Below are positions 20,691 to 31,607 of a DNA stretch of 64,000 nucleotides, in pieces. The translations under genes were made by a program, and so were the position numbers. Under the pieces are notes generated by a model. The model was not told the DNA's origin. It worked only from the letters and a program-made list of their open reading frames with translations, and ran no database searches. Origin of the DNA: Phaseolus vulgaris (taxonomy: Eukaryota > Streptophyta > Magnoliopsida > Fabales > Fabaceae); NCBI RefSeq assembly GCF_000499845.2, contig NC_023756.2:42719393-42783392 (forward strand), written 5' to 3'. Each line of letters starts with the position of its first letter. Within the stretch, counting starts at the first letter, position 1.

Positions 20691-21709
20691 AAGTAAAGTA
20701 ATGAATGAGAGACACGATACTATTTCCTATATTAGCACTACTTTCATTTAATAATTATGTTAATATTTTGTAGATAAATTAAAAATAGCAATTAATTTGT
20801 TACTTATTAATATATCTTTCCTGTCTAAATAAACCCATTACTTTTATTTATTTGTAAGTTAGAATAAAATTAATTAAAATTCATCAATAATTTAGAATTT
20901 TATTTCATTTAAAATTTAAGTTTAAAGATAATAATTTGGTTAAGAATTTATGAATTAAAATTTAAATAAAATTATATATATATATATATATACCAATGAT
21001 TCACCTATTATTCACACATTAATTAAATATATCAATTTATACAATAATAACATATTACGTTGTTGTTATATAACTATGTGTCACATGAACGGGATTCTTT
21101 TAGTTAAACATTCTTGATTCTTACAATTGAAGAAAACTTTATTTCTTGAGTAGTCTCATATTGTTTGACGAGACAAGTCCAAAATAGTAGAATTAATTAT
21201 GTCTCTTGTTTGCTCAAATACCCATTTAATACTTGAATGTTCTCACAATGTTTAAGGGTTCTCACAACGCTTGAGTGTTGTAATTGTTATGTCTCTTCCA
21301 AAAAGTTTCAACAACACAACATCTTATTTCACCAGTGTTTGAAGCATCATGTCATCACTTGATTCTTGGAGCATAGTTGTATGGTCTCATATGTTCTAGA
21401 GTGCATGTACCATTGTCATGATCCTCGCTTGAGCAATCAAACTATTGTAGTTGTTTCAACCATCCCCTCTATAGTATAAGCCAAAACTCTTCATCCATAA
21501 TGGTGTAGAAACACTATCAGCTGGAGTGTCTAACCAAAGCATGCAGTACCTTGTTAAACTATGTAACAAAAATATTATGATGAAGAAGCCTTGAAATAGT
21601 GGATGGAACTGGGGTAGGTCTGGAGGACGTGTGAAATGGTACAGTTTCTTTCATGGATGGATGATGGTATTTTCCAGAGTATATATGGAAGATGTAAATT
21701 TATTCAATA

Positions 21710-21795
21710 TAGACGATCTAATATGGTTAACTGTTTGGGGATCGTCTAAGGGTGGTGGTCTAAGGCTAGACAATCTAGCTAGGGTAGACGGTCTA
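21710..21795. repeat. Cluster of TAGAC..TCTA quasi-palindromes in Gypsy-C
   Basis: TAGACGATCTA at 21710, TAGACAATCTA at 21767 and TAGACGGTCTA at 21785, with a half site GATCGTCTA at about 21740. The last two are 18 bp apart. No coding explanation is evident. Confidence 0.7.
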
Positions 21796-22037
21796 GTTGG
21801 GATGGGAGATGGAATGAAATGTAAGTTAGGAGGTGGTGGTGGCTGGTAAAGGCTGCTTTCAAACGTTCCAATTATGATAGAAGGTGTAGCCAGTGGAGAT
21901 GATGGAATGAGTGATATGGGCTTCACCTTAAATAGTGGAGGTTGTACTCTTTGAAGCTTTAAGGATGGAAGAATAATGTCATCTTCTTCTCCACTAGCCG
22001 TGTTTACTTGAAAGATGGGTAATGTTTGCTCTTCCTC

Positions 22038-22900
22038 TTATTGTATTACCTCCAAAACCCTGTTAGAGCCATCTGCTAGTGCGCTATCTTTTTCAGTAGA
22101 TTCAACAAGTATAACAACATCAACAACTTCTGTATCAAGACATGCATCACAAGGGTTAGTGCATTCTAAGAACTCATCTATCTCATCCTTTGTACATTCA
22201 ACTGGATTGGAGAAGTTAAAATCTCCTAGAAGCTCAAGCACATTTTCATCCTCAGTGTTTATATGATGCACAAAATGATTTTTATCAGCAGGTGTCATAG
22301 AATCTAATGCCTCTTGATTAAGCAATGATTTTTCCTCAATCAGTGGAGGTTGGAAATTAGTTGGTAATGGTTCAGAGATCCTAACAACCTGCAAATCAAC
22401 TGGGTCAACATAAAAAACAATGTTGGTGTAGTAATATTAGCGTCTGCAGTGCAAATCATATCATCAGACGATATGCATTTGTTCATCTCAACACATGTTG
22501 CACATGTATCATCAAAATTCTTAGCAATATCTTCAACTTGTCTAGCCAATTGACTAGCTTTCTCTTCTAATTTTAATAGACTAGCATCTATGCTTTGTTG
22601 AGATTTCATTGTATTTATCACTAATTGTCTCACCAGCTCCTCTAAAGATGGCTCTTCCAGATTATGAGGAATATTATCAGTTTGCAAAAATGGTTGAAAA
22701 GGTGTTTGCCTTTCATCAAAATAGTATTGTTGATAATATGGTTGTTGTTAAGGTTGCTCATATGACGGCTGATAATATGGATTAAAATGTTGAGGTTGTT
22801 GAAAATATGGTTCACAATGTAGAGGCTGGTCATAAAATTGTGAAGGTTGCTGCAAATATGGCTCATAATGAATATCATAATTGTAAATTTCTTCAGCTAA
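22038..22900 (-). pseudogene. Gypsy-C gag-like remnant
   Basis: On the minus strand a Gln/Pro/Tyr-rich repeat segment (QQP, PYYQ phrases, 22690-22870) with an in-frame TAA is followed by EEPSLEELVRQLVINTMKSQ and a coiled-coil-like stretch (LLKLEEKASQLARQVEDI). This resembles the linker and coiled coil after the gag core in Athila/Tat elements. A further acidic stretch (22038-22394, other frame) follows. It ends without a recognisable protease. I cannot assign a function to the second piece. Confidence 0.55.
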
Positions 22901-23149
22901 TTTCCGTTCCATTTTAGAATTGAAAACAGAGGATGTATATTATGGACACCAACACCTATTAGACGCCTTAGAGCAAACTCTTTTCTCAAATTGAAAAGCA
23001 AACCAAGTAAACTCTCAGGAAAGAGAGGTGAGTCACAAGTGGACAAACTTAGAAACCAAGTCTTTCCTAACCAGAGTCTTCCCTGAATTGCTTTCAATAT
23101 TAAAAAATCAAAGAGTAGCAACTAAAGTGTTTACCCTAAATGCAAGATC

Positions 23150-23700
23150 CTATATAAAAAATAAAAAAAAACTAATGCAAATGCTACACTTAATGCTTAA
23201 AAAAAATGTAGAGAAAAAAATTATGTTAAAATAAATAAAGAAATAAATAAAATATAGAAAATAAAAATAGTAAACAAAAACAAAAATAGAAATAAATAAA
23301 GATGACAAAACAAAATAAAAGAAATAACTAAAAACATAAAAGATATAAAATAAAGGCAAAATAAGATAAAGATAAAAAGATATAAAGGAATAAAATAAAA
23401 ACAAATCAGAACAAAAAATAAAGATAAGAGATATAAAGAAAGAAAATAGAACAAATCAAAACAAAATAAAGATAAAAGATATATAGAAAGAAAATAAAAA
23501 CAAATCAAAATAAAATAAAGGTAAGAGATATCCTAAATATTAGATTTTTTATTATTTTATTTTTTATATTTTTTTATTTTATTTTTCGTTTTTTTTATTG
23601 CTATAATAAATAAATAAAAACTAAAAGGAAGAAAACAAAGGTTAAATATGCAGAAAAAAAATTAGGAAAAATAAATTATGCAGATAAGAAAGAAAAACCT
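23150..23700. repeat. A-rich low-complexity leader of Gypsy-C
   Basis: The plus strand is dominated by AAATAAA, AAAGATAAAA and ACAAAAT runs with near-repeats such as aaagataaaagatata. On the element's sense strand it is T-rich and lies between primer site and gag. Open frames here are compositional artefacts. Confidence 0.75.
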
Positions 23701-23723
23701 GATAACCAAAATCAAATTGGATT

Positions 23724-23743
23724 CCCTGACAACGGCGCCAAAT
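23724..23743 (-). promoter_or_regulatory. Gypsy-C primer-binding site
   Basis: The minus strand reads TTTGGCGCCGTTGTCAGGG, close to the TGGCGCCGTTGCCGGGG site typical of plant Athila-group elements (one base differs and one region is shortened). It lies directly next to the LTR end ...GCTATCA. Confidence 0.85.
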
Positions 23744-23744
23744 T

Positions 23745-24935
23745 TGATAGCTGTCGTTTTGCTGTCAAATTAATATGATTCTAACGTAGACTTGTCTAAC
23801 ACTAGAGAGATGATAGTATAATTGTGGACAAATGTCCCCAAGTCGTCTCCCAACGAATCCAATAGTAAAATCAGTTGATCAGGGTTTAAAATCTATCTGC
23901 AAGCAATAAAAGTTAGCAATAACAATAAAGATGAAAAGGGGTTTTGAGATAGTTGTGCAAAAAATATAAAAGAGATTAAAATAGCAAATAAAAAACGGTT
24001 GATCCCAAGTTCTTCCACCATTGAATTCTTCACAGGTTCTCTAAAGATTAATCTTTTCTCAATCCTCCAACAGAGCTAAACCAGATTGAACATGCGCCGA
24101 TCTGATTCAACTAAAACTCACCAGTAAAGCATGCGTCTACTAGTTTAATCAATACCCACTTTGTTCCATGCGTATACTCCATGGCAATGCTTACCTCCTC
24201 TCCCTTGAATCATGCGCCCAAGAAATTAATTAGAACAATGTGAACTAACTAAGAAACCAAAGTTTAAGATAAGGAAGACTCTCAATCATGCGTTCAAGTA
24301 CAACCTCTCACAAAAACCAGTTTTCCAGGAGATTAGACAATAAAAACAATAGTTATAGAGAATTAAAAATCGAAACTTTTATTGAACAAAACCTCAAAAC
24401 TCAATGGGGAATTACAAAAGAATCAACCAAAAAGGTTTAGCCTTCCATGCGGAGGCAAAAGAAAAGAATTACTAAGAAGAAAATAAACTAAGAAAATCCT
24501 ATGAAGCTCTCCTCTTCTCCTTGATGCTTGTGTCCTTTTATAGGCTTTTTTGCTCCAAGGATCTTGGGAAAATATTGTAGTTTATATTTTGTTAACAATT
24601 TCCACTTTCCATAATTCTTTTTATTTTGCAGAAGATTTGCTTGCAATTCTGTTTATGGGATATTGTAGATTTTATTTTCTCTTTCTTCTCCTCAGAATTT
24701 GTTTTCTGTTTTGGTTCAAGAAACAACTTGGACTTTTGCATATTTGGCCCATTCACAAAGGTAGATGCTTCCTCCAGATAATTTACTCTAAAAACACAAA
24801 ATTAAAAATAATAATAGTTAAGGCCTAAATAAACCCAATTATAAGAATATTAATTAAAACAATGGATTTATTTATTATTATAGTCCAATAATCTATAAAT
24901 AAGGCTAGTGAGTGTGAATAAATATATGCTCATCA
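23745..24935 (-). repeat. Gypsy-C 5' LTR
   Basis: 1191 bp. The minus strand starts TGATGAGCATATATTTATT and ends CGACAGCTATCA, followed by the primer site. Contains six CATGCG hexamers between 24091 and 24451. Confidence 0.82.
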
Positions 24936-27481
24936 ATAAGATTCATGGTCATAGTAAGAATAAAAAAAAAATTTGTTATAAATTTAAATTAACTATTTAT
25001 TCATACACATAAATCACTCATATTTTATTATTTATAATTTTTTTATTACAAAGGTAAAATTGAAAATTTATATTTTATATCTTTAAAAAAATTATAAATA
25101 TTCTATCGACCATTACATTACTCACAAATTTCAATCAATTCTTCACCTCAATCCAAACACAATCACTTCTTTCACATTTCTCTTAAATCTCACACGTGCA
25201 TTCTCTCAAATATTCATACTTTGACTTCTCAATTCAAACACAACCTTAAAAATAATGTAACGTAAAACTAGAAAAATTATGATCCTAAACTATAATAATA
25301 AGAATATTCTAATTCGAAATATATTCAGTGGAAGTATTGATTATGTTATAGGAATCTGAAATGTTTTTGAAGGGTCTTTAATTTAAAACTATAGGATTGA
25401 GTTCAACTAGAAAAAGAGAATGGGAATTGAAATTTTACCAATTTTTAAAAGTGAAAAACAAAAGTTTTGATCAATTTTTTTGAACAAGATATCAATACGT
25501 GGAGAGAAAAATAAATTCAAAAGAACAAGACAATTAACAATATATCAAGTAAAGAAGATTGAGAGAAAAAAGAACACCAAGGATACATATAGTATTTTTC
25601 AATTACTTTAGTTAATTTTATTTACTATTACTTTTAAGTTTTACTAGCAATAAAAAAAAAAGAAAAAAACCAAGAATTATTGTCATACAATACTTGAGCC
25701 TCTTATGACATCTTATTAGTTGACATTTTGTTTTATTAATAATGAATTAATCAAATAAAATAAACAATTTAGAGGTGTTTTAACTCTTATACAAAATCTC
25801 CAACCAAAACTAGCTTTATATCTGAGGAAATAATTGTTCCACCTTAATTTAAATTCCAAGGATGTATCGGAAGATTCTACCTGTTGTACCTTCCTTCCTT
25901 GAGAATTTCATAAATAAGTCTAAATGTCAATCCTAAAAGTTAAGATGAAAAATACTGTAAAAACAACTTGGAAATCTTGTCTAATTTTACAACTTTATTA
26001 GAAAAACAAAAATCATTACAAAAATACAATCACCTAGAGAAAAAATAAAATACAATAAAATAACTACATACTTAGTTGATTACTCAAAATGTTCTTGTTG
26101 TAGCAAGGTAATGATAGAAAAGAGTTCAAACAATAATATGAATAAAACACAATGTTTTATTCGAGCATGGGTCCCTCTTAACAGGTAAATTAATTTAAAA
26201 ATAATGCAATTGATGTCAAACAATTAGATTTTTAAATGAGAGATATAAAGTTTTAGAACATGATCATGTTTTTTAAAGTTTTTCCAGCAAAACAAAAATA
26301 TTTTATCATAACATACTTGAAATCACAAAATGCCCAATACTTCTTTCAAAAAGTTTCCTAATTTGACATATGATCAAATCAAGGCATAAAAAGGACTTAC
26401 ACAAAAAATTAAGCATGGAACACATGATTTAATCACACAACAACCAATCTTGACTTGAATTTTCATCCCTTAAATCTTGTGACAAAATATCTTTTCACTC
26501 AAAATTCTCATTCCTTACCCATATATATGTCTTTATCAATTGGTTAGAATCATCAAATACATTTGTATATAGTCTATACATATCACCATTTCGCATGTAG
26601 TAATGGTGGTCTTAATCAATTGGAGTACAATGCAAAACTTTGAAACAAAGAAAGCAAGAGGAGCACTGCAATCTTCTCAAATAATGTTAGACCACATAAA
26701 ACTATTAATGGAGAAGCATATAGGAGAATTCACATTGGGCCTCTCATAAGGTTAATGGCTATAATGATTAAAAAAGAAGAAGTGATCACGAAAAAGACTA
26801 TCCTCTCTTATGGAATGTAAAATGTTAAAATGGTCCACTATTACAAGATAGAGTCATAGCTTATTTGGATCCTTGGGAGACCAAGCACAAAGTCCAAGGG
26901 GCGGTGGATATGGGAGAATTTGTAGAGTCCAAGAGGCATTACTTTAGAATTAGGTGCAGCTATTTTACTTTTGTTTTCATTAGCGTTTTAGTATTCGTGG
27001 AAAAATAGATTTCATCTCTCAAAATATTTAGTGACTTTCCTTTAGTCTTTAGAAACACATTTAAATTTTTTTTTATTGGAAGATGCATCCATGAACCACA
27101 GTCTTCCTTCAAAGAGTATTAGACCCACATAGGACCACTTTAGGATATTCTATACAACTTCAATGAAGCTAGTAAGAAATAAACTTTAAGTCTAAGTCAA
27201 CCTTATAAAATCGGTTTATAAAGTGAAGTCTGCACTCACTTATATACTATAAAATGTCATTATCTCTATTTGATGTGTAATTTTCAAACATAACCTATAC
27301 AACGTCCCTTTTATTTTAGGATCCTTATATGTAATTACCTATATAGATCCATCCACATGTAATAATATATTTATTTATATGTAGGTAATTATATTATGAA
27401 TTTATATGCAAACAATTATATATGCGAATAAAATCACATGAAGTTACCTACAAATTAGAAATCCTCAAGTATTTTACTTAC
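24936..27481. repeat. Unit U3, distal upstream region
   Basis: From about 24985 it follows 6315-7540 and 47360-48960 block by block, then 26930-27481 follows 9924-10460. 26400-26930 has no counterpart in the other copies seen here. AT-rich; I see no gene. It ends at 27481 (aagtattttacttac), where the Copia-B LTR begins. Confidence 0.78.
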
Positions 27482-27510
27482 TGTTGGGTTCAATAGTGTC
27501 AAAGTTCAAG

Positions 27511-27526
27511 AGGGGGGGAGGGGGGG
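27511..27526 (+). repeat. G-run in the Copia-B LTR
   Basis: Plus strand: seven G, one A, seven G. The corresponding place in the Copia-A LTR (about 4072) reads GAGGGGGAG. It is C-rich on the element's sense strand. Confidence 0.8.
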
Positions 27527-27585
27527 TGAATTGACCTTTTATAAGTTTCGCACAAAATCAGATATTGTCACAGTACACAAAAAAT

Positions 27586-28862
27586 AAATTGATTTATTTA
27601 GCAATGAACAAATTTATTTTTATACTGTTTATGTACTTTAAGGCGTTTATGGCTATTGAATAATCTTTTATTTTATGATCGAGTTAGGTGATCTGCATGC
27701 AAGGTTCAAATTAATTTTTGCAGAATTAAAACAATGAGCTTCAGCAGTTAATCCTAATCTTTGAATACAGAGCCAATACTTGTTATTTAAAAACACTTGT
27801 CAGATTGTATTATCTTTCACAGAGCATGAAATTCACTAATGTTTCACCACATATGGATTTATGAAGAAGTTCTTTAGAAAAACAAGAACAGTATATACGT
27901 GCCCAGAAAGAACATATTCAATTACAATTGAACAAATTTATTTCTTGGTAGTTTATTTTATTCAGCAGTTATTGAGTGCATGGATTATGAGAGAATGAAC
28001 ACAAAGTAATTATACTGGTTCACTCCAATGAGCTACATCCAGTCTTCACCTAATCCAAGGTGAAATTCACTAAAACACAATTCAAACAATTACAAAACAC
28101 CACAGTTCTTGAACCCTACAAGAACATGACAAACCTTGCTGAAAAACACTATTCCAGCACACACAACTCTTCAAGAAACCCTATCAAGAAGAGTTTACAA
28201 CCACACTTTTACAAGGAATGAAATATGAAACGAATACACCTGATAGAGGATGCAGAAATCTACCTTAGACCAGTAGAACATATTGCTTACACAATAACAA
28301 CACCTTTAACCAAGCCTTAGAGCCATCCAAGAACAAGCACACTTTTGATTTGTAAAATCTTTCAAGAACACATGCTAATTCTCTGTAAATCCTTAATTCT
28401 CTGTTGTAAAACTTGTTTTCTGAATTGTATGATTCACCTTTGAACGTAAGAACAAAATCTCTTTTTATAGAAAAACAACTTATAACAGATTTTCAAAAAA
28501 CCGTTAAAGCTGTTATAAAAAGAACAGATTGAAAATAAAATGAACAAATTTATTTTCAAAAGCAGTAAGCGAATCTCTTATGTAAAGGGGACTTAGTCAA
28601 ACACTCTGGTGCAAGGATAAAATGAAAAAACCTTTTAAGGTAAACATAGCACCAGACTAAAAAGAATCTATTCATTTACAGATGAACAGATTTATTTTTC
28701 AAAACGATATCAGAAAATTTTTAACAAGTAAAACACAGTCGTTTTGATGGAATGAGGATTTAGTTAAAATACTTGATGCACAAACCATGATTTTAAAAAG
28801 ACTTAGTCAATGCATCAGTTTAAAAAAGAATCTATTCATTTAGAAAAGAATAGATTCATTTT
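27586..28862. repeat. Five paired motifs in the Copia-B LTR, 20-bp spacing
   Basis: Motif starts are 27586/27606, 27910/27930, 28522/28542, 28664/28684 and 28828/28848. The clearest pair is GAATCTATTCATTT then GAATAGATTCATTT, whose ten-base cores are reverse complements. Other members read GAACAAATTTATTT or GAACAGATTTATTT. All five pairs are spaced 20 bp. Confidence 0.82.
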
Positions 28863-29095
28863 TTATGCAGTAAGGGTATTTTTGCAAAACATGTGAAAAA
28901 CAGTTTTAGAAAACTTGTGCTTGCTCTTATCACATGGTCAGGGGTTAAGAGGTGAGTTACTTAGCAAAAAGCCTACTCTAAACAACATCTAAACTATGCC
29001 TAAGACATTCTTAAAGCAAATGTAAATACAAATGAAATTTACATAGATGGCTTCATCAAACACATGTTTTGAAGGGGCAACAACCATCTTCAACA

Positions 29096-29116
29096 ATCTC
29101 CCCCTGTTTGATGGAG
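29096..29116 (-). promoter_or_regulatory. Copia-B polypurine tract
   Basis: The minus strand reads CATCAAACAGGGGGAGAT directly before the 3' LTR. This is the plus-strand DNA primer site and fixes the LTR boundary and orientation. Confidence 0.85.
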
Positions 29117-29590
29117 ACAAATCCCCACAGCTCCGTTGCTTTAAGAACTTGTACTGCACCAAATACCAAACCAGAAAATTGAAACATTGCATAACATGTG
29201 AATGAGTTTTAAGGTGCAGAATGTAACTTCCTGTTTCATCTATCTTCACCTAGCATGGTGAACTATTTTTCTCCCCCTTTGGATTCATCAAACAACATTT
29301 AAGCATAGAGAAAGATAAAAACAGAAACACAACCATAACAGTCCAGAAAACAAATACAAATTGTTCAACATTACAAAAATATAAACTGATGAAAGGAAAG
29401 CATGGAAAGCAAGATACTTCTAATCTTTGTAATATAACTCTGCAAGCTGCAACTGAACTCCTTCAATTTGATCATCAAGGTGCTGAAACCTTGCTTGATT
29501 TGTCTCAAAATATGCTCTTTGTTATGCTGTCATGGCATCAAGGCAATACAGAACTTGCCTCTCAAACATGGATAAGGGTTCACCTCTGTA
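29117..29590. other. Copia-B non-coding region between env-like ORF and 3' LTR
   Basis: About 470 bp without a supported gene; it includes a run of ordinary AT-rich sequence and the approach to the polypurine tract. Confidence 0.6.
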
Positions 29591-30715
29591 CTATGGGGTT
29601 TGATAGGCAACAATAACATTCTGATGAGTTGCAGCAGCCTCTTCATGCATTGATTGGGGAGCAGGCGAATCTCCTCTGATTTCTATAAATGGAGAACTAA
29701 TCTTTTGACTTCCATCATGATCAGCAGATGGCTCTTGCCTGTAGGAGTGATGGATAACATAGCATGAATGTTCTGCGGCTTGAATAGTGTCATCTTCCAT
29801 GAGAACAACGTCATCTCCATCTTCATTGTTGAGGTTTGAGGCTCCATGTTCTTCTTGAGGATTCTTGCCTTTGAGAATCACCCAGCTGTCCTCCACTTTA
29901 TGAAACCCCATTTTTGTGAGAGTTGAGTTATCAATCTCACTCACAGCTTTGATGGTTTCATTTTGCTCATTAGAAGTGTCAATGCCAAAGTAGTCAATCA
30001 GTTTTGAAACAAGTATAGCATAAGGAAAGCGATAATAAGTTAATCTTTTGGATTTCAGCATATGCTCATTGATGATATACACCCAGTTAACCTTGATCAG
30101 ATTCATGATGCAGTATAAAATGATTAAATCCTCTTCATGTAGAACAACATGATGCGTACCTCTAGGGATGAGCTGTCATGCTATTATGTAGGCAACAAGT
30201 TGTGGTGTTAGGTTCAGATTACCTGCATGGAATCTGCTTATGCTCTGGGCAGGGTTCCTCATACAACTTCTGTAATACTGAATTTTTTTGAACTCCTGAA
30301 TCCCACTTGTGTTTCCTTTTCCAACCTTTAGACCAGAGTACTTGATTCCAGCCACTGAATTCCAGACTTCACTGGTGACTTTCATTTTGATCCCTTTCAC
30401 ATAGGATACAATGTTCTTTCCATCCAGAGTTAGATTTGTGTAAAACACCTTAACCAAGTCAGGGTATACATTACCAGTTAATTCCAACAGCTTTTTCAGT
30501 TTCTGATGCTTCAGTGCAGACCTTGTTTCAGCCAATTTTTCAGATTTCAGCCAGTTGAAATCCAACACCTTGGGTATGTTAATATGTTTTCTGCTCATCT
30601 CGTGAATGCAGGCATTGATACCTTCTTCATCTCCAGCGAACCAGCCTTCTAGCACTCCTTGAAAGGTGCTTTGCATGTCCTGGTTTTTCTTCTTTTGTCT
30701 TGAAGAGGAAGCCAT
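29591..30715 (-). pseudogene. Copia-B env-like / putative plant transposon protein ORF, one in-frame stop
   Basis: From ATG 30715 (MASSSRQKKKNQDMQSTFQG) the frame runs 374 codons to 29591 with a single internal TGA at 30176-30178. Recognisable phrases are LDGKNIVSYVKGIKMKVT, EVWNSVAGIKYSGLKVGKG and VLHEEDLIILYC, which to my knowledge belong to the family annotated in legumes as envelope-like or putative plant transposon protein. It lies after RNase H and before the polypurine tract, the env position of SIRE-type copia elements. The N-terminus is basic and Gln-rich and the C-terminus acidic. I see no signal peptide or transmembrane segment, so a true envelope role is doubtful; its function is unknown. 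Confidence 0.75.
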
Positions 30716-31118
30716 GGTTGAACCAGAATTTTTCTCGTGATTTAAATGGTGAGCAACGAATATGGGCAGTCAATGTGGGTAGCAATTTCACACAGGTTTA
30801 TATTGAGGAATGAATAGGTTGATAGAGAAGTTAAGAGCAGATATGCACAAGGATTTTATTCTCTGAAAATGTGCAGAGAATCTTTGAAAATATGCAACAA
30901 ATATTTGGGGTCACGATGCACACATATCACACCTTCATTGAGCAACCAATGCATCAAATCAGTTACATAACCATGACCAAAACCGTCAAAGGTACAATGG
31001 TTAATACCCACTAAGTCAGTCAATAAGTCAAAGTTCACTTTCTCTTTCCTAGTCATCAAACCATATCAGTACCAAAAATAAACACATTTAATTGTGAATA
31101 ACCATATTTAATTTTACA
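30716..31118. other. Copia-B spacer between RNase H and env-like ORF
   Basis: About 400 bp. A minus-strand open stretch of 67 codons at 30856-31059 (MMTRKEKVNFDLLTDLVGIN...) is present. It might be a small remnant of an extra ORF, but I recognise nothing in it. Confidence 0.4.
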
Positions 31119-31607
31119 CTACGAGGCACAATTAACATTTATAATTCTCAATTCATTGAGCAGAAAATTAAACCTATCTTTAGCCAATGGTTTTGCAAAC
31201 AAATCTGCAAGCTGTAAATCTGTACCAATGAACTTAATCTCACATGTTCCATTTGATATGTGTTCCCTTAGAAAGTGATGCCTAATTTCAATGTGTTTGG
31301 TTCTTGAATGCAGGACATAATTTTTGGTTATGTTGATGGCACTTGTGTTGTCACACAACAAAGGTATATGGTTAAGTAAGATACCAAAGTCATTCAATTG
31401 TTGTCTTAGCCATATGGTTTGAGCACAACAACTCCCTGCTAAATGTACTCTGTTTCAGCAGTGGAAAGAGCAACACATGCCTGTTTTTTGCATTGCCATG
31501 AGATCAAACTTGATCCAAGCAAGTGACAGGTACCACTGGTGCTCTTCCTATAAATTGTGCAACCTGCAAAGTCTAAATCAGAATAGCCAGTCAAACTTAA
31601 TGAAATG
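31119..31607 (-). pseudogene. Copia-B RNase H C-terminal part
   Basis: The minus strand shows [10 protein letters not shown], then CDNTSAINITKNYVLHSRTKHIEIRHHFLRE and the QLADLFAKPL end of copia RNase H, with a stop at 31119. Several stops lie between 31397 and 31607. The upstream part of the domain continues at 43619, across Gypsy-1. Confidence 0.88.
31603..31607. other. Gypsy-1 target-site duplication, left copy (AAATG)
   Basis: AAATG precedes TGTACCACCC at 31608; AAATG follows GGATCA at 43613. Copia-B pol reads continuously across the site when one copy is removed. Confidence 0.93.

Larger units (their letters stand above)
20691..24935 (-). mobile_element. Gypsy-C: Athila-like Ty3-gypsy element, apparently non-autonomous
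   Basis: The right part is clear: an LTR at 23745-24935, a TTTGGCGCCG-type primer site at 23724-23743, an A-rich leader, and a degenerate gag-like region at 22038-22900, all minus strand. I find no protease, RT or integrase between gag and the left edge, and no matching 3' LTR at the left. The left boundary (about 20691) is only where unit sequence stops. 20691-21600 is AT-rich sequence that I cannot assign. Confidence 0.65.
27482..29095 (-). repeat. Copia-B 3' LTR
   Basis: 1614 bp. The minus strand starts TGTTGAAGATGG directly after the polypurine tract and ends GAACCCAACA. Its first about 80 bp are homologous to the Copia-A LTR start. It holds five pairs of a GAAT(C/A)NATTCATTT-like motif spaced 20 bp and a G-rich run at 27511-27526. 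Confidence 0.85.

Noticed and set aside
22038..22687. Host gene with acidic domain
   Set aside because: Position between primer site and element interior and the SLEELVRQL linker point to a decayed gag region, although the acidic piece is not firmly identified.
23150..23508. Phe/Tyr/Leu-rich minus ORFs resembling membrane proteins
   Set aside because: Product of A-rich low-complexity DNA in Gypsy-C.
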